Source: Alphaproteobacteria bacterium (lineage in GTDB: Bacteria; Pseudomonadota; Alphaproteobacteria; Bin95). From it: DNA of 64,000 nt. Numbering within the stretch: position 1 is the stretch's first letter; each line of letters starts with the position of its first letter. The notes under the pieces are model-generated. The model was given only the letters and a program-made list of their open reading frames with translations, was not told where the DNA came from and made no database searches. Shown in pieces: positions 23,393-32,005 of this stretch. A program made the translations under genes and the position numbers. The stretch covers positions 310,001-374,000 of the forward strand of contig JACKII010000004.1 of assembly GCA_020638555.1 (NCBI GenBank). The letters are read 5' to 3'.

Positions 23393-25066
23393 TCAGCGCC
23401 GCAGGATGTAGGGCCAGGGATTGACCTCGGTGGCGAGGTCGACGGGCACCTCGATCAGGGTCGGGCCGGTGTTGGGGAGCGAGGCCTTCACCGCCTCCTC
23501 CAGTTCCGCCGCGTTGACGGCACGGTGATAGGCGACGCCATAGGCCTTGGCCAGCACCTCGAAATCCGGATTGGCGAAATCGCTGGCAATGGTGCGGCCG
23601 TCGAAATTGGTGATCTGGTCGCGGCGGACATTGCCATAGGCGTTGTTGTTGAACAGCACGGTGATGAGCGGGATTTTCTCCTTCACCGCCGTCGACAACT
23701 CGCTGGCACCATAGAGAAAACCGCCGTCGCCGGTGACGGCCAGCACCGGCACGTCCGGCCGGCCCACCTTCACGCCCAGCGAGGTCATGAAGCCGTAACC
23801 CAGATTGCCCTGGAAGCCGCTGGTGATGTAGCTGCGGGGCTGGAACACGTCCCAGGCAAAGAAGCTGGCATAGCCCGCCTGGGTCAGTTCCTCGGCGAAA
23901 ATGCCCTCGCGCGGCAGGGCCCGGCGGATGGCCTCCAGAAAGCCCACATGCGGTTGCACCGCCGCCACAGCCTGGCTGGCGGTGGCGCGGGCGCGTTCGA
24001 GGCGCGAGAGATCCTTGGCGGGCGGGGCCGCGCCTTCGGAGAGGGCCTGCAAGAGCGCCGCCGTGCCGTCGCGGGAATCCGCGACCACGGGGACGTGCGG
24101 GACGAGGCGCTGCATTTCCTCCGGGTCGATGTCGATGCGGATGACATGCGGCGGCGCCTCCGGCTCGACCACGCGGGAGCCCATGCCGGCCCAGCGCATA
24201 TAGATCATCTCCAGCCGGGAGCCGATGCCGATGACGAGGTCGGTCTCGTCCCACAACTGCCAGGCGGCATAGCTGGAAAGTGCCAGCGGGTGATCCGCCG
24301 GAACGATGCCGCGGCCGCCGCGAAAGGCGGTGACCGGCGCGTTCAATGCCTCGGCGAGCGCGAGGACTTCCACCCGGGCGTGACGGGCGCCGGAGCCGAC
24401 CATGATCAGCGGCCGCTTTGCCTTGCGAGCGAGGTCGGCGGCGCGGGCGATGGCCGCGCCGTCGACGACGGGCGGCGGTTCGATCGGCAGCGGCGCGGTC
24501 GGCGTCACCTGGCCGGTGGACGCCATGTCGTCCCAGCACATTTCCACCAACGCCGGGCCGGGCCGGCCGGACTGCATGGCCCGGAACGCCTCGGCGATGA
24601 TGCGGGGCGCGTCCTCCGGCTTTTCGATGCGGGCGGTGTATTTGCAGAGGCGGGCCACCGTGCCCTGCTGGTCCGGGATTTCGTGCAGATGGCCGCGGCG
24701 GCCCTCCAGATAGGCGCGGGGCACCTGCCCCGTGATGCAGAGCACCGGCATGTTGGTGCCCCAGGCGGTGCAGAGCGCCCCCATGGTGTTGAGCACGCCC
24801 GGCCCCGGCACGACGCAATAGACGCCGACCTTGCCGGTCGCCTGGGCATAGCCGAAGGCCATGTAGGCGGTGGCCTGCTCGTGCCGGGCGCCGACGGTGC
24901 GGATCTTGTCGGCGTTGCGGGCGAGCGCATCCATGACCGGATAGGTCTGCACCCCCGGCAGCGCGAAGATCTGATCGACGCCATGGTCGATCAGGGACCG
25001 GACGATGGCCTCGCCCCCGCTCATGGACTGGGTGGCGGCGGTCTGGGTGCGGACGGTATCGGACAT
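23393..25066 (-). CDS. Thiamine diphosphate-dependent enzyme (acetolactate synthase-like)
   Basis: The 557-residue protein has the three-domain layout of the ThDP decarboxylase/ligase family. The N-terminal Pyr domain carries the catalytic Glu63 (GARHEQATAYMAFGYA) and GPGVLNTMGALCTAWG. A central domain follows, and the C-terminal PP domain has the GDGG...NNNAYGN motif for thiamine diphosphate and Mg2+. Possible reactions include acetolactate, glyoxylate carboligase, oxalyl-CoA or sulfopyruvate-type chemistry; sequence does not decide. ATG 25066 fits the family start, although the frame is open upstream. No regulatory small subunit (IlvN) is adjacent, so a biosynthetic acetolactate role is less likely. 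Confidence 0.87.
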   Translation of the reverse strand: MSDTVRTQTAATQSMSGGEAIVRSLIDHGVDQIFALPGVQTYPVMDALARNADKIRTVGARHEQATAYMAFGYAQATGKVGVYCVVPGPGVLNTMGALCTAWGTNMPVLCITGQVPRAYLEGRRGHLHEIPDQQGTVARLCKYTARIEKPEDAPRIIAEAFRAMQSGRPGPALVEMCWDDMASTGQVTPTAPLPIEPPPVVDGAAIARAADLARKAKRPLIMVGSGARHARVEVLALAEALNAPVTAFRGGRGIVPADHPLALSSYAAWQLWDETDLVIGIGSRLEMIYMRWAGMGSRVVEPEAPPHVIRIDIDPEEMQRLVPHVPVVADSRDGTAALLQALSEGAAPPAKDLSRLERARATASQAVAAVQPHVGFLEAIRRALPREGIFAEELTQAGYASFFAWDVFQPRSYITSGFQGNLGYGFMTSLGVKVGRPDVPVLAVTGDGGFLYGASELSTAVKEKIPLITVLFNNNAYGNVRRDQITNFDGRTIASDFANPDFEVLAKAYGVAYHRAVNAAELEEAVKASLPNTGPTLIEVPVDLATEVNPWPYILRR

Positions 25067-25222
25067 GGCGGCAATGGGTCCTTGCGGTTGGCAGGGAGAA
25101 AATCGTCGCGTCGAGACTACACCATGGCGCCGCCCTGTCGTCCCGCTTTTCCAAACGGCGTTGGGAGGGCGCGCGCAGCCGTCTATGCTGGCCGGGTTCC
25201 CTGCCCTGCCGAAAGCCCGCTC

Positions 25223-25564
25223 ATGGCCTATGACCCCGACCTGACCGAGCGGTTTCGCGCCGCCCTCGGCTCGCGCATCCCCTATGACGAGAAGCGGATG
25301 ATGGGCGAGGTGTGCTTTCTGTGGAACGGCCATATGATCGGCACCTGCGGCCGCGGCAAGAGCGGGCGCCGACGCTTTCTGTTCCGGGTCGGCAAGGCGG
25401 CGATGGCCGAAGCGCTGGAGCGTCCGGGCGCGGCGCCCATGGTCCATGGCGGCCGCACCATGGGCGGCTTCGTCTCGGTCGACGAGGCCGCCTGCGACCC
25501 GTCCGCACTCACCGGCTGGCTCGACCTGGCCCTGGCCTTCGTGGAGACGCTGCCGCCGAAATGA
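25223..25564 (+). CDS. TfoX N-terminal domain protein
   Basis: The 113-residue protein has the TfoX/Sxy N-terminal domain pattern: LTERFRAALG, then EKRMMGEVCFLWNGHMIGTC, then the basic RRRFLFRVGKAA and a final GGRTMGGFVSV. In enteric bacteria TfoX activates competence genes, but short proteins with only this domain are widespread and of unknown function. ATG 25223 is supported by the family start. It is divergent from the ThDP gene, with 156 bases between them. It ends before a repeat-bearing gap. Confidence 0.85.
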   Translation: MAYDPDLTERFRAALGSRIPYDEKRMMGEVCFLWNGHMIGTCGRGKSGRRRFLFRVGKAAMAEALERPGAAPMVHGGRTMGGFVSVDEAACDPSALTGWLDLALAFVETLPPK

Positions 25565-25619
25565 TGCCGGCGGCAGGGAGTTGGACGACGCTGTCTTCGT
25601 TTTGCGCCCCTCCTCTGAA

Positions 25620-25915
25620 CCGTCCCTCGATACGGCGCTTTGCGCCTACTCGGGATGAAGCGGAGGATGGGGGCTCTGGCTGTTTTGCACCCCTCTTCCT
25701 CTTTAATCTCCCCCTTCTCCAATCTCCCCCTTCTCCCGCGATGGCGGGAGCCCGTGCCTGAGCGCTTCCCATCGAGCCGGGAGTGTGTCGGGAGTCTCCG
25801 GCACAGCGCCGTGTCAGACACCGAGCGGTGGGAAGGTGGATGTGGCGACCGTAGGCACCGCCCCTCGATACGGCGCTCTGCGCCTGCTCGGGATGAAGCG
25901 GAGGATGGAGCGGTC
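25620..25915. repeat. Direct repeat pair (family D) in a 441-base gap
   Basis: CCTCGATACGGCGCT-TGCGCC is followed by TACTCGGGATGAAGCGGAGG at about 25627-25672. It occurs again, with a few changes (CTCTGCGCCTGCTCGGG), at about 25864-25910. Between them lie AT-richer runs of CTCCCCCTTCTC and a short hairpin near GAGTGTCGG. The gap is between two plus-strand genes (TfoX-N protein and MFS carrier). No gene was seen in it. Confidence 0.7.
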
Positions 25916-26005
25916 GCTTTTGCCTGACGGAATCGGTCTGGCGGGGCGAGGCCGAGCGGTTAGAGTGGGAGCACGCCGACCCGCCGACCCCGAGTTCTCT
26001 CCCCC

Positions 26006-27283
26006 ATGATCGCCGCCACGCGCACCGCCCTGTTCCGGGCTCTTTCCGCACGCACCTTCTATGGCTGGACCATTCTGGCCGTTGCCGCGCTGATCATGTT
26101 CGGCACCGGCCCCGGCCAGTCGCACCTGATCGGGCTGTTTTTCGATCCGATCCAGGCGGAACTGGGCCTCGACCGGACCGAGATCGCGCTCGCCTATGGC
26201 TCGGCGACGCTGGTGGCGGCGCTGCTGTTGCCGCGCATGGGCCGGCTGGTCGACCGGCACGGCCCCGCCAACATGATCTGGCTGATCGCGCTGGGGCTGG
26301 GCCTGGCGGCCGTCGGCTTCAGCTTCGCCACCGGCTGGCTCTACCTGGCCATCGGCTTCGGCTTTCTGCGCTTTCTGGGCCAGGGCTCGTTGATGCTGAA
26401 CTGCGCCAACATGGCCGCGCAATGGTTCGACAAGAAGCGGGGGCTGGCGCTGGGGCTGATGGCGCTGGGCTTCCCGATCTCCATCGCCCTGCACCCGCCC
26501 TTCACCCAGTGGCTGATCGCCACCGTCGGCTGGCGCGAGGCGTGGGTGTGGCTGGGCGTCCTCACCTGGGTGATGCTGATCCCGCCGGCGTTGCTGTTCC
26601 TCTACAACCGGCCGGAAGACGTGGGCCTGCGTCCGGACGGCGCCGCGGCGCTGAAAGCGGGCGAGCGGGCGCCGCCGCTGACGGGCTTCACCAAGGCCGA
26701 GGCGCTGCGCATGCCGGCCTTCTACCTGATTGTCGCCGGCATGTTCTCGCTGTCGATGCTGGTGACGAGCCTGCACGTGGAATACACCGGCATCCTGAAG
26801 GCGCACGGGCTGGACCCGCAGGTGGCCGCCAGCATGTTCACGGTCAGCGGCGTGACCGCGGCCCTGCTGATGCCGCTTGTCGGCCGCCTGCTGGATGCGC
26901 TGCCGACCAAGTGGATGTTTTTCGGCGGGCTCTGGGTGCAGTCCGCCTCGCTACTGGCGATCACCTTCGTGCAGAACTGGGAGGGGGCAGTGGTGTTCGC
27001 CATGATTTTCGGCCTGAACAACGCCGTCACCATGACCTATGTCGGCTATCTCTGGCCCCGCTATTTCGGGCGCAAGCATCTGGGCTCGATCCAGGGAACG
27101 GGCCAGATGATCATCATTTTCGGGGCCAGCATCGGGCCGGTGCCGCTGGGCTGGGCGCTGGATAGCTGGGGCGAATACGACACCATGCTGCGCCTGCTGG
27201 CGCTGATCCCCGTCGGGATTTCCGTGCTGGTGGCGCTGCTGATGCCGCACCCCCGACTGCCGGAAGCGGAGGCTGCCGGCTAG
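26006..27283 (+). CDS. MFS transporter, monocarboxylate/oxalate-formate-like
   Basis: The 425-residue protein has about twelve hydrophobic helices in two halves with a longer middle loop (about residues 195-225). The cytoplasmic loop after helix 2, with LPRMGRLVDRHGPANM, and the equivalent second-half loop MPLVGRLLDALPTKWM are MFS motif-A-like. Its sequence style resembles the oxalate/formate and monocarboxylate branch. The substrate is unknown. Its TAG stop overlaps the TAG of the convergent small exported protein: the shared bases are CTAG at 27280-27283. Confidence 0.85.
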   Translation: MIAATRTALFRALSARTFYGWTILAVAALIMFGTGPGQSHLIGLFFDPIQAELGLDRTEIALAYGSATLVAALLLPRMGRLVDRHGPANMIWLIALGLGLAAVGFSFATGWLYLAIGFGFLRFLGQGSLMLNCANMAAQWFDKKRGLALGLMALGFPISIALHPPFTQWLIATVGWREAWVWLGVLTWVMLIPPALLFLYNRPEDVGLRPDGAAALKAGERAPPLTGFTKAEALRMPAFYLIVAGMFSLSMLVTSLHVEYTGILKAHGLDPQVAASMFTVSGVTAALLMPLVGRLLDALPTKWMFFGGLWVQSASLLAITFVQNWEGAVVFAMIFGLNNAVTMTYVGYLWPRYFGRKHLGSIQGTGQMIIIFGASIGPVPLGWALDSWGEYDTMLRLLALIPVGISVLVALLMPHPRLPEAEAAG

Positions 27284-27690
27284 CGCTTCATGCCGAGCAC
27301 GGCGCCGGCGCAGGTGCCCTCCGGGGCGCTGAACACCAGGTAGTAGACCGAGCTGCGCTCGGGCTTGATGGCAACCAGGGTTTCGCGCGCGCCGGCCTCG
27401 CCGTTGGTCATCACCGGCTTGCGGGCGCCCGTTTCCAGGGTAAAGCCGACATCCTCCGCGCCGCACACCGCAAGCTGATAGGTCTTGCTGCTCATCAGCA
27501 CGTGGTCGTCGGCCATCGCCACCGCACCGCCGTCCTTACCGGCCAGCGTGTAGGTGCTGGCGATCTGCGAGCCCTCGGACAGCCGCGCCTTGCATTGCTC
27601 GATCAGCGCGGTCGCGTCGCACTCGGCATAGGCGGAGCCGCCAGCCAGGATTGCCACGGCGGCCAGCGCCGCCAGGGTTCGGGTCACCAT
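27280..27690 (-). CDS. Small exported protein of unknown function
   Basis: The 136-residue protein opens with a signal peptide (VTRTLAALAAVAILAGGSAYA, cleavage after about residue 22), followed by ECDATALIEQCKARLSEG. The mature part has four cysteines, which could form two disulfides in the periplasm. I do not recognise a known domain. The end (SAPEGTCAGAVLGMKR) is short and basic. It converges on the MFS carrier with a four-base overlap of the two stop codons, so transcription of the two genes must meet here. Confidence rests on the signal peptide and a normal codon pattern. Confidence 0.72.
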   Translation of the reverse strand: MVTRTLAALAAVAILAGGSAYAECDATALIEQCKARLSEGSQIASTYTLAGKDGGAVAMADDHVLMSSKTYQLAVCGAEDVGFTLETGARKPVMTNGEAGARETLVAIKPERSSVYYLVFSAPEGTCAGAVLGMKR

Positions 27691-27797
27691 CTCCGGGAAG
27701 TCCTCGTGTTTGATTGGGTATACGGAACCGATACCGTCAATAGACCGTTCCCGGAGACGGAAAGCAACCGAAATAGGCGCCCGGCGCTCGTGCCGGT

Positions 27798-28853
27798 TTA
27801 GCCGCAGGCGACGCAGTAAATGTCTTTGACCTCCACCGGGATCGACAGGTCGGACCAGGTCTTGCCGCCATCCCGGGTGCCGAAGACTTCACCGTTATAG
27901 CGGGCTCCGATATAGACCTGGTTCGGGTCGGCGCGGTGCAGGCCTATCGACATGATGGTGCCGTGCACCTGCACCTTGTCGAACCGGCTCCAACTCTTGC
28001 CGGCATCGGTCGAGCGGTAGAGACCACCGTCCTGGCTGGCGGCGGCGACGCTGAGGGCCGCATAGATGGTGTTCGGCTCGCTGGGCGCGGTGCGCACGTC
28101 GCGGCCATAGGTGGTGGGCGAGAAAGTCTTGGCCTCCAGATCGCGCCAGGTGTCGCCGCCGTCGCGGGTCTCGAACAGGCCCATGCGCACCGCCACCAGC
28201 ACCGAATCCGGATCGGACGGGGTCACGGTCAGCGCGTGGCCGTCGAGCATGCCTTCCGCCGTGGTCTCGGAAACGATCTTGCTGGAGAGATGCGGCCGCT
28301 TCGACAATTCCTCCAGCGGGTCGCCGTGGTCGACCCAGCTCTGGCCGCCGTCGCGGGAGGTCATGAGGCCGCCGAATTCCAGCGCGGCATAGAGCGTGTC
28401 CGGCCGTTGCGGGTGCTGGGCGAGACGCATGACCCGGCTTTCGAACGGCGCGTTCAGGCGCTTCTTCACCGCCGGCTTCGGCAATTCGCGCCACGAGGCG
28501 CCCATGTCCTCGCTCAGGAACACGCTGACCGGCGAGCCACCGGCATAAATGCGGTTCGGGTCGCGCGCATCGACCAGGAAGGACCAGACCTGCCGGCCGG
28601 GCGCGGGGAAGTCGGCCCGGCTCCAGGTCGTGCCCTTGTCTGTGGAGCGATAGACGCCGTCGACCGTGCCGGCCAGCACCACGTCCGGCTGGGTCGGGTG
28701 GACCAGGATGTAATGGGTTTCCTTCTCGCCGAACACGTTCTGCCATTCGCCGCCATTGCCGGCGGGGCGGCGGAACACACCGAAGGCACCGGTGGCATCG
28801 GGGCGGCCGACATAGCCGGCGACACCGGCGAAAATATAGGTTTGGTCGAGCAT
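27798..28853 (-). CDS. BNR/Asp-box beta-propeller protein
   Basis: The 351-residue protein contains at least six Asp-box-like motifs of the form S/T-x-D-x-G-x-x-W: STDKGTTWSR, SEDMGASWRE, SRDGGQSWVD, TRDGGDTWRD, STDAGKSWSR and TRDGGKTWSD. Such repeats build a six- or seven-bladed propeller found in sialidases, photosystem II assembly factor HCF136 and Vps10-like proteins. No signal peptide is seen, so it is probably cytoplasmic and not a secreted glycosidase. Catalytic sialidase residues are not evident. It likely serves as a binding scaffold; the partner is unknown. Confidence 0.82.
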   Translation of the reverse strand: MLDQTYIFAGVAGYVGRPDATGAFGVFRRPAGNGGEWQNVFGEKETHYILVHPTQPDVVLAGTVDGVYRSTDKGTTWSRADFPAPGRQVWSFLVDARDPNRIYAGGSPVSVFLSEDMGASWRELPKPAVKKRLNAPFESRVMRLAQHPQRPDTLYAALEFGGLMTSRDGGQSWVDHGDPLEELSKRPHLSSKIVSETTAEGMLDGHALTVTPSDPDSVLVAVRMGLFETRDGGDTWRDLEAKTFSPTTYGRDVRTAPSEPNTIYAALSVAAASQDGGLYRSTDAGKSWSRFDKVQVHGTIMSIGLHRADPNQVYIGARYNGEVFGTRDGGKTWSDLSIPVEVKDIYCVACG

Positions 28854-28943
28854 GGCGGTTTCCTCTGGCGGATCGGTTGTGAATGGCTGGCGCCAAGTCT
28901 AGCGGCGTTTCCGGGCGACGATAAGCGGCTTCGTGCTGTGCCC

Positions 28944-29006
28944 TGCCGCGGGCGCGTAGGGCTATGCCGCGGGCGCGTGGGGCTCTGCCGCAGGCGCACG
29001 GGCTTG
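28944..29006. repeat. 21-bp tandem repeat, three units
   Basis: TGCCGCGGGCGCGTAGGGCT plus one base occurs three times in a row (28944-28964, 28965-28985, 28986-29006), with increasing changes in the last unit (TGCCGCAGGCGCACGGGCTT). It lies in the gap between the propeller gene and the nitroreductase gene, upstream of both divergent starts. It could affect promoter spacing through copy-number change. Confidence 0.85.
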
Positions 29007-29075
29007 ACGGCGGCGGCAGCGGATGGACCAATTTCGCCCAAACCCGATCCCGAGCAACACGGAGCCTGCAACGGC

Positions 29076-29750
29076 ATGGAATTCGAAGAACTGGTGCGCT
29101 CGCGCCGCAGCATCCGCGGTTACAAGAAGGACCCGGTGCCGCGGGCGGTGATCGAGGAGATCGTCGAGGTGGCGAAGGGCGCCCCGTCCTCCATGAACAC
29201 CCAGCCCTGGCATGTGCATGTGGCGGCCGGCGCGGTGCTGGACGAAATCCGCCAGCGCAACATGGAGGCGATGGCCAACGGCGCCTCGGTCAACCGCGAC
29301 ATCCCGATTCACGAAGCCTATCAGGGCATTCACCGCCACCGCCAGGTGGAGATCGCCAAGCAGTTGTTTGCCGCCATGGGCATCGCCCGCGAGGACAAGG
29401 AGCGGCGGGAGGACTGGGTGCTGCGCGGCTTCCGCCAGTTCGACGCGCCGGTGTCGCTGGTGCTGACCTACGACCGCGAGATGGACCCCGGCGCCATCGG
29501 CCATTTCGACATGGGCGCGCTCAGCTACGGCATCGTGCTGGCGGCCTGGGACCGCGGGCTGGGCACGGTCATCAACGGCCAGGGCATCATGCGCTCGGAC
29601 ATCGTGCGCGAGGTGCTGCAACTGCCGGACAACGAGGTCATCATGACCTGCATCGCGCTCGGCTATCCGGACGACGATTTCTCCGCCAATGCGGTGAAGT
29701 CCCATCGCGAATCGAACGACAGCATCATCCAGTATCACGGCCTGGAGTGA
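29076..29750 (+). CDS. Nitroreductase family FMN enzyme
   Basis: The 224-residue protein begins VRSRRSIRGYKKDPVPRAVI, the phosphate-binding RRSxR motif of nitroreductases, followed by KGAPSSMNTQPWHVHVA (SSxNxQPW), a standard FMN contact. The middle GHFDMGALSYGIVLAA and the C-terminal ALGYPD complete the fold. Enzymes of this family reduce nitro groups, quinones or related substrates with NAD(P)H; the natural substrate is unknown. ATG 29076 has GGAG at about 29061. It is followed after 164 bases by the sulfotransferase-like gene, but an AT-rich promoter-like region between suggests separate expression. Confidence 0.9.
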   Translation: MEFEELVRSRRSIRGYKKDPVPRAVIEEIVEVAKGAPSSMNTQPWHVHVAAGAVLDEIRQRNMEAMANGASVNRDIPIHEAYQGIHRHRQVEIAKQLFAAMGIAREDKERREDWVLRGFRQFDAPVSLVLTYDREMDPGAIGHFDMGALSYGIVLAAWDRGLGTVINGQGIMRSDIVREVLQLPDNEVIMTCIALGYPDDDFSANAVKSHRESNDSIIQYHGLE

Positions 29751-29870
29751 AGCCCGGTCGGCGCCCCTGGCGGGGGCTGCGGTTTGTCCGAGGCCCCGGG
29801 TGGAAGCCTCGGACAAGCCAGTCAAATTTCCGTTGCCAAGCCAGCCGCCGCCGCGTCATGATCTACAATC

Positions 29871-29882
29871 ATAAACGTTTAT
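29871..29882. promoter_or_regulatory. AT-rich palindrome upstream of the sulfotransferase-like gene
   Basis: ATAAACGTTTAT is a perfect 12-base palindrome. It sits 33 bases before the ATG at 29915, in a local AT-rich stretch. The Shine-Dalgarno AAGGAG lies at 29904-29909. Position and symmetry suit an operator or promoter element; no regulator is adjacent. Confidence 0.55.
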
Positions 29883-29914
29883 CATATCCGATTATGGTTG
29901 CGGAAGGAGCCCCC

Positions 29915-30538
29915 ATGTCGCTCAAGGTCATCGGCGCCGGATTGGGGCGCACCGGAACGTATTCGCTGAAACTGGCCCTGGAAGCGTTGGGCTTCGGCCC
30001 CTGCCATCACATGGAAGAGGTCGCGAAGAACCTGCCGGTGCAACTGCCGCTCTGGCAGGGCGCACTCAAGGGGCGGGCGGACTGGCCCGCCACCTTTGAC
30101 GGGTACGCGAGCGCGGTGGACTGGCCGACGGCCCGGTTCTATCGCGAGCTTCACGCCGCCTATCCGGAAGCCAAATTCGTGCTCGGCCATCGCTCGCCCC
30201 GCAGCTGGGCGGAGAGCTTTGGCGGCACCATCCAAGAGCTGATCTCCGCGGCGGACCAGGCGCCGCCGCATTTGCAGGACTGGCTCGCCATGGCCAAGGA
30301 GGTCGTCCAGCAAAGCGGCGTCTCGTTCGACGCCGACACGGCGGCGCTGGAAGCCACATTCCTGGCGCATCACGCGGCGGTCAAGGCGGCCATCCCGGCC
30401 GACCGACTGCTGGTGCACGAGGCGAAGGACGGGTGGGAACCGCTTTGCGCCTTTCTCGGCGTTGCGGTTCCGGACCAACCCTATCCCCGCACCAACAATC
30501 GCAGCGAGTTCTGGGACCTGGTCAACGGCGCCGCCTGA
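29915..30538 (+). CDS. Sulfotransferase-like P-loop protein
   Basis: The 207-residue protein opens SLKVIGAGLGRTGTYSLKLA, a P-loop-like 5'-phosphosulfate binding segment (GLGRTGTYS) used by sulfotransferases in place of a Walker A. FVLGHRSPRSWAESF provides the Arg/Ser 3'-phosphate contact (LxxRxPxxxxxS type), and WEPLCAFLGV near the end is typical. The family transfers sulfate from PAPS to small molecules or proteins; here the acceptor is not known. The start is supported by AAGGAG. It is probably cytoplasmic. The length is short for the family (usually about 220-300 residues) but contains both main motifs. Confidence 0.8.
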   Translation: MSLKVIGAGLGRTGTYSLKLALEALGFGPCHHMEEVAKNLPVQLPLWQGALKGRADWPATFDGYASAVDWPTARFYRELHAAYPEAKFVLGHRSPRSWAESFGGTIQELISAADQAPPHLQDWLAMAKEVVQQSGVSFDADTAALEATFLAHHAAVKAAIPADRLLVHEAKDGWEPLCAFLGVAVPDQPYPRTNNRSEFWDLVNGAA

Positions 30539-30648
30539 TACGCCCGATGGCGCCGGATCGTCTCGGGCGCCCACTGGCCTTAGCGCAAGACAAACGGTAG
30601 GATAGATTCAGCGTACGATTGCCCATGGCCGGCTGAAAGGACAGTATC

Positions 30649-31650
30649 ATGTTCCGGATTCTCTCCATAGACGGCGGCGGTATTCGTGGCGTCATCCCAA
30701 GCGTCTTGTTGCAGCAACTGGAAAAGCGCTCGGGCCAGCCGATCAGCGCATTGTTCGATTTGATTGCCGGCACCTCGACGGGCGGGATCCTGGCGGTGGG
30801 GCTGACGGTTCCGGGCGTGCGCCGCAAGCCGAAATACACGGCGAGCGACATGGTCGACCTGTACGCCAATCGGGGCCACGAGATCTTCCAGCGGTCGTTC
30901 TGGCGCGGCCTCACCTCGCTGGGCGGCGTTGCGGACGAGAAGTATCCGGCGGAACCGCTGGAAGCGATCCTGGACGATTATGCGGGAAAGGCGAAGCTGG
31001 CGAAAACCCTCGTGCCGATCGTCGTCACCAGCTACGACATCGAACGGCGGGAGCCGTATTTCTTCAAGACCCGTTGGGCCGTGGAACAGGCGGATCGCAA
31101 CCACTATCTGCGCGATGTCGCCCGCGCCACCTCGGCCGCGCCGACCTATTTCGAACCGGCCAAGGTGCGGAGCCTGGCCGACGAGCCGACCCGCCGCGTG
31201 CTGATCGACGGCGGCGTTTTCGCCAACAATCCGGCCATGTGCGCCTATGTCGAAGCCTGCAATATGGGGGTCGACCCGGCGGAAATCGTGGTCGTGTCGC
31301 TGGGAACCGGCGTGGCGACCCGCAAGATTGCCTATGAGGACGCCAAGGGCTGGGGTGCCGTCGGCTGGGTCAAGCCGATCATCAGCATCATGATGGACGG
31401 CGTGGCCGATTCCGCCGACTACCAGTTGCAGCAATTGTTGCCGGACAGCCACCAACCGGAGTCCCAGCGCTATTTCCGGTTCAACACGCCGCTGGATCTG
31501 GCGCTGGACGATATGGACGCCGCCAATGCCGGCAATATCCGCGCCCTGCAAGCGGAAGCGGGGCAGATCCTGGAACAGCAGGGCGCGGAGTTCGACCGGC
31601 TGGTCCGCCTGCTGACCGCCAAGCCGGCCGACCCGCCCGCCACGGCCTGA
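30649..31650 (+). CDS. Patatin-like phospholipase
   Basis: The 333-residue protein contains all patatin landmarks: the oxyanion loop SIDGGGIRGVIP at residues 6-17, the nucleophile Ser43 in AGTSTGGI, and catalytic Asp187 in LIDGGVFANNP. It should hydrolyse acyl esters of lipids. The sequence is closest in style to bacterial patatins of the CapV-like group, but no cyclic-dinucleotide synthase gene flanks it, so a defence role is unsupported. The ATG is followed by a normal N-terminus with no signal peptide. It ends 24 bases before the convergent sorB gene. Confidence 0.92.
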   Translation: MFRILSIDGGGIRGVIPSVLLQQLEKRSGQPISALFDLIAGTSTGGILAVGLTVPGVRRKPKYTASDMVDLYANRGHEIFQRSFWRGLTSLGGVADEKYPAEPLEAILDDYAGKAKLAKTLVPIVVTSYDIERREPYFFKTRWAVEQADRNHYLRDVARATSAAPTYFEPAKVRSLADEPTRRVLIDGGVFANNPAMCAYVEACNMGVDPAEIVVVSLGTGVATRKIAYEDAKGWGAVGWVKPIISIMMDGVADSADYQLQQLLPDSHQPESQRYFRFNTPLDLALDDMDAANAGNIRALQAEAGQILEQQGAEFDRLVRLLTAKPADPPATA

Positions 31651-31674
31651 GGGCGGCGGCGACCCGTCGCGGGA

Positions 31675-32004
31675 TCAGCGGCCCGGTCGCGGGAAATTCG
31701 GCCGGTCCGGCCCATACTGCTCCGAGAGATAGTCGAGGACGATGGAGCGGTCGGGTTCTTCCAGTTCGGCCATGCCCTGTTCCTCGACCATCCATTCCAG
31801 CAGGCTTTCCCAGCGCTCGCGCGTCAGGCCCTGCTGCGCCACCAGCCGTTCCGAATGGCAGGCGGCGCAATAGGCATAGGCTTCCTCGACGCCCGGCTTG
31901 TCGACAAGCACACCGTAATCGCCTTCCGCCGCCGCGGGACCGGCGAGCATCAGCCCGCCGGCCAGGGCCACAAGACCCAAAGACAGCCCTTTGCCAAGAC
32001 CCAT
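31675..32004 (-). CDS. sorB: Sulfite dehydrogenase cytochrome c subunit SorB
   Basis: The 109-residue protein has a signal peptide (about residues 1-26, ending GPAAA) and one haem c site, CAACH at residues 46-50. Its size and sequence after the haem site (WESLLEWMVEEQGM, IVLDYLSEQYGP) match SorB, which takes electrons from SorA and passes them to the respiratory chain in the periplasm. A Met near residue 72 or 78 is a likely sixth ligand. It starts one base after the sorA stop, so the two are coupled. Confidence 0.9.
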   Translation of the reverse strand: MGLGKGLSLGLVALAGGLMLAGPAAAEGDYGVLVDKPGVEEAYAYCAACHSERLVAQQGLTRERWESLLEWMVEEQGMAELEEPDRSIVLDYLSEQYGPDRPNFPRPGR

Positions 32005-32005
32005 G

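Noticed and set aside
30649..31650. Patatin as an effector of a CBASS-type defence system
   Set aside because: No cyclic-nucleotide synthase or partner gene flanks it; neighbours are a sulfotransferase-like protein and sorAB.
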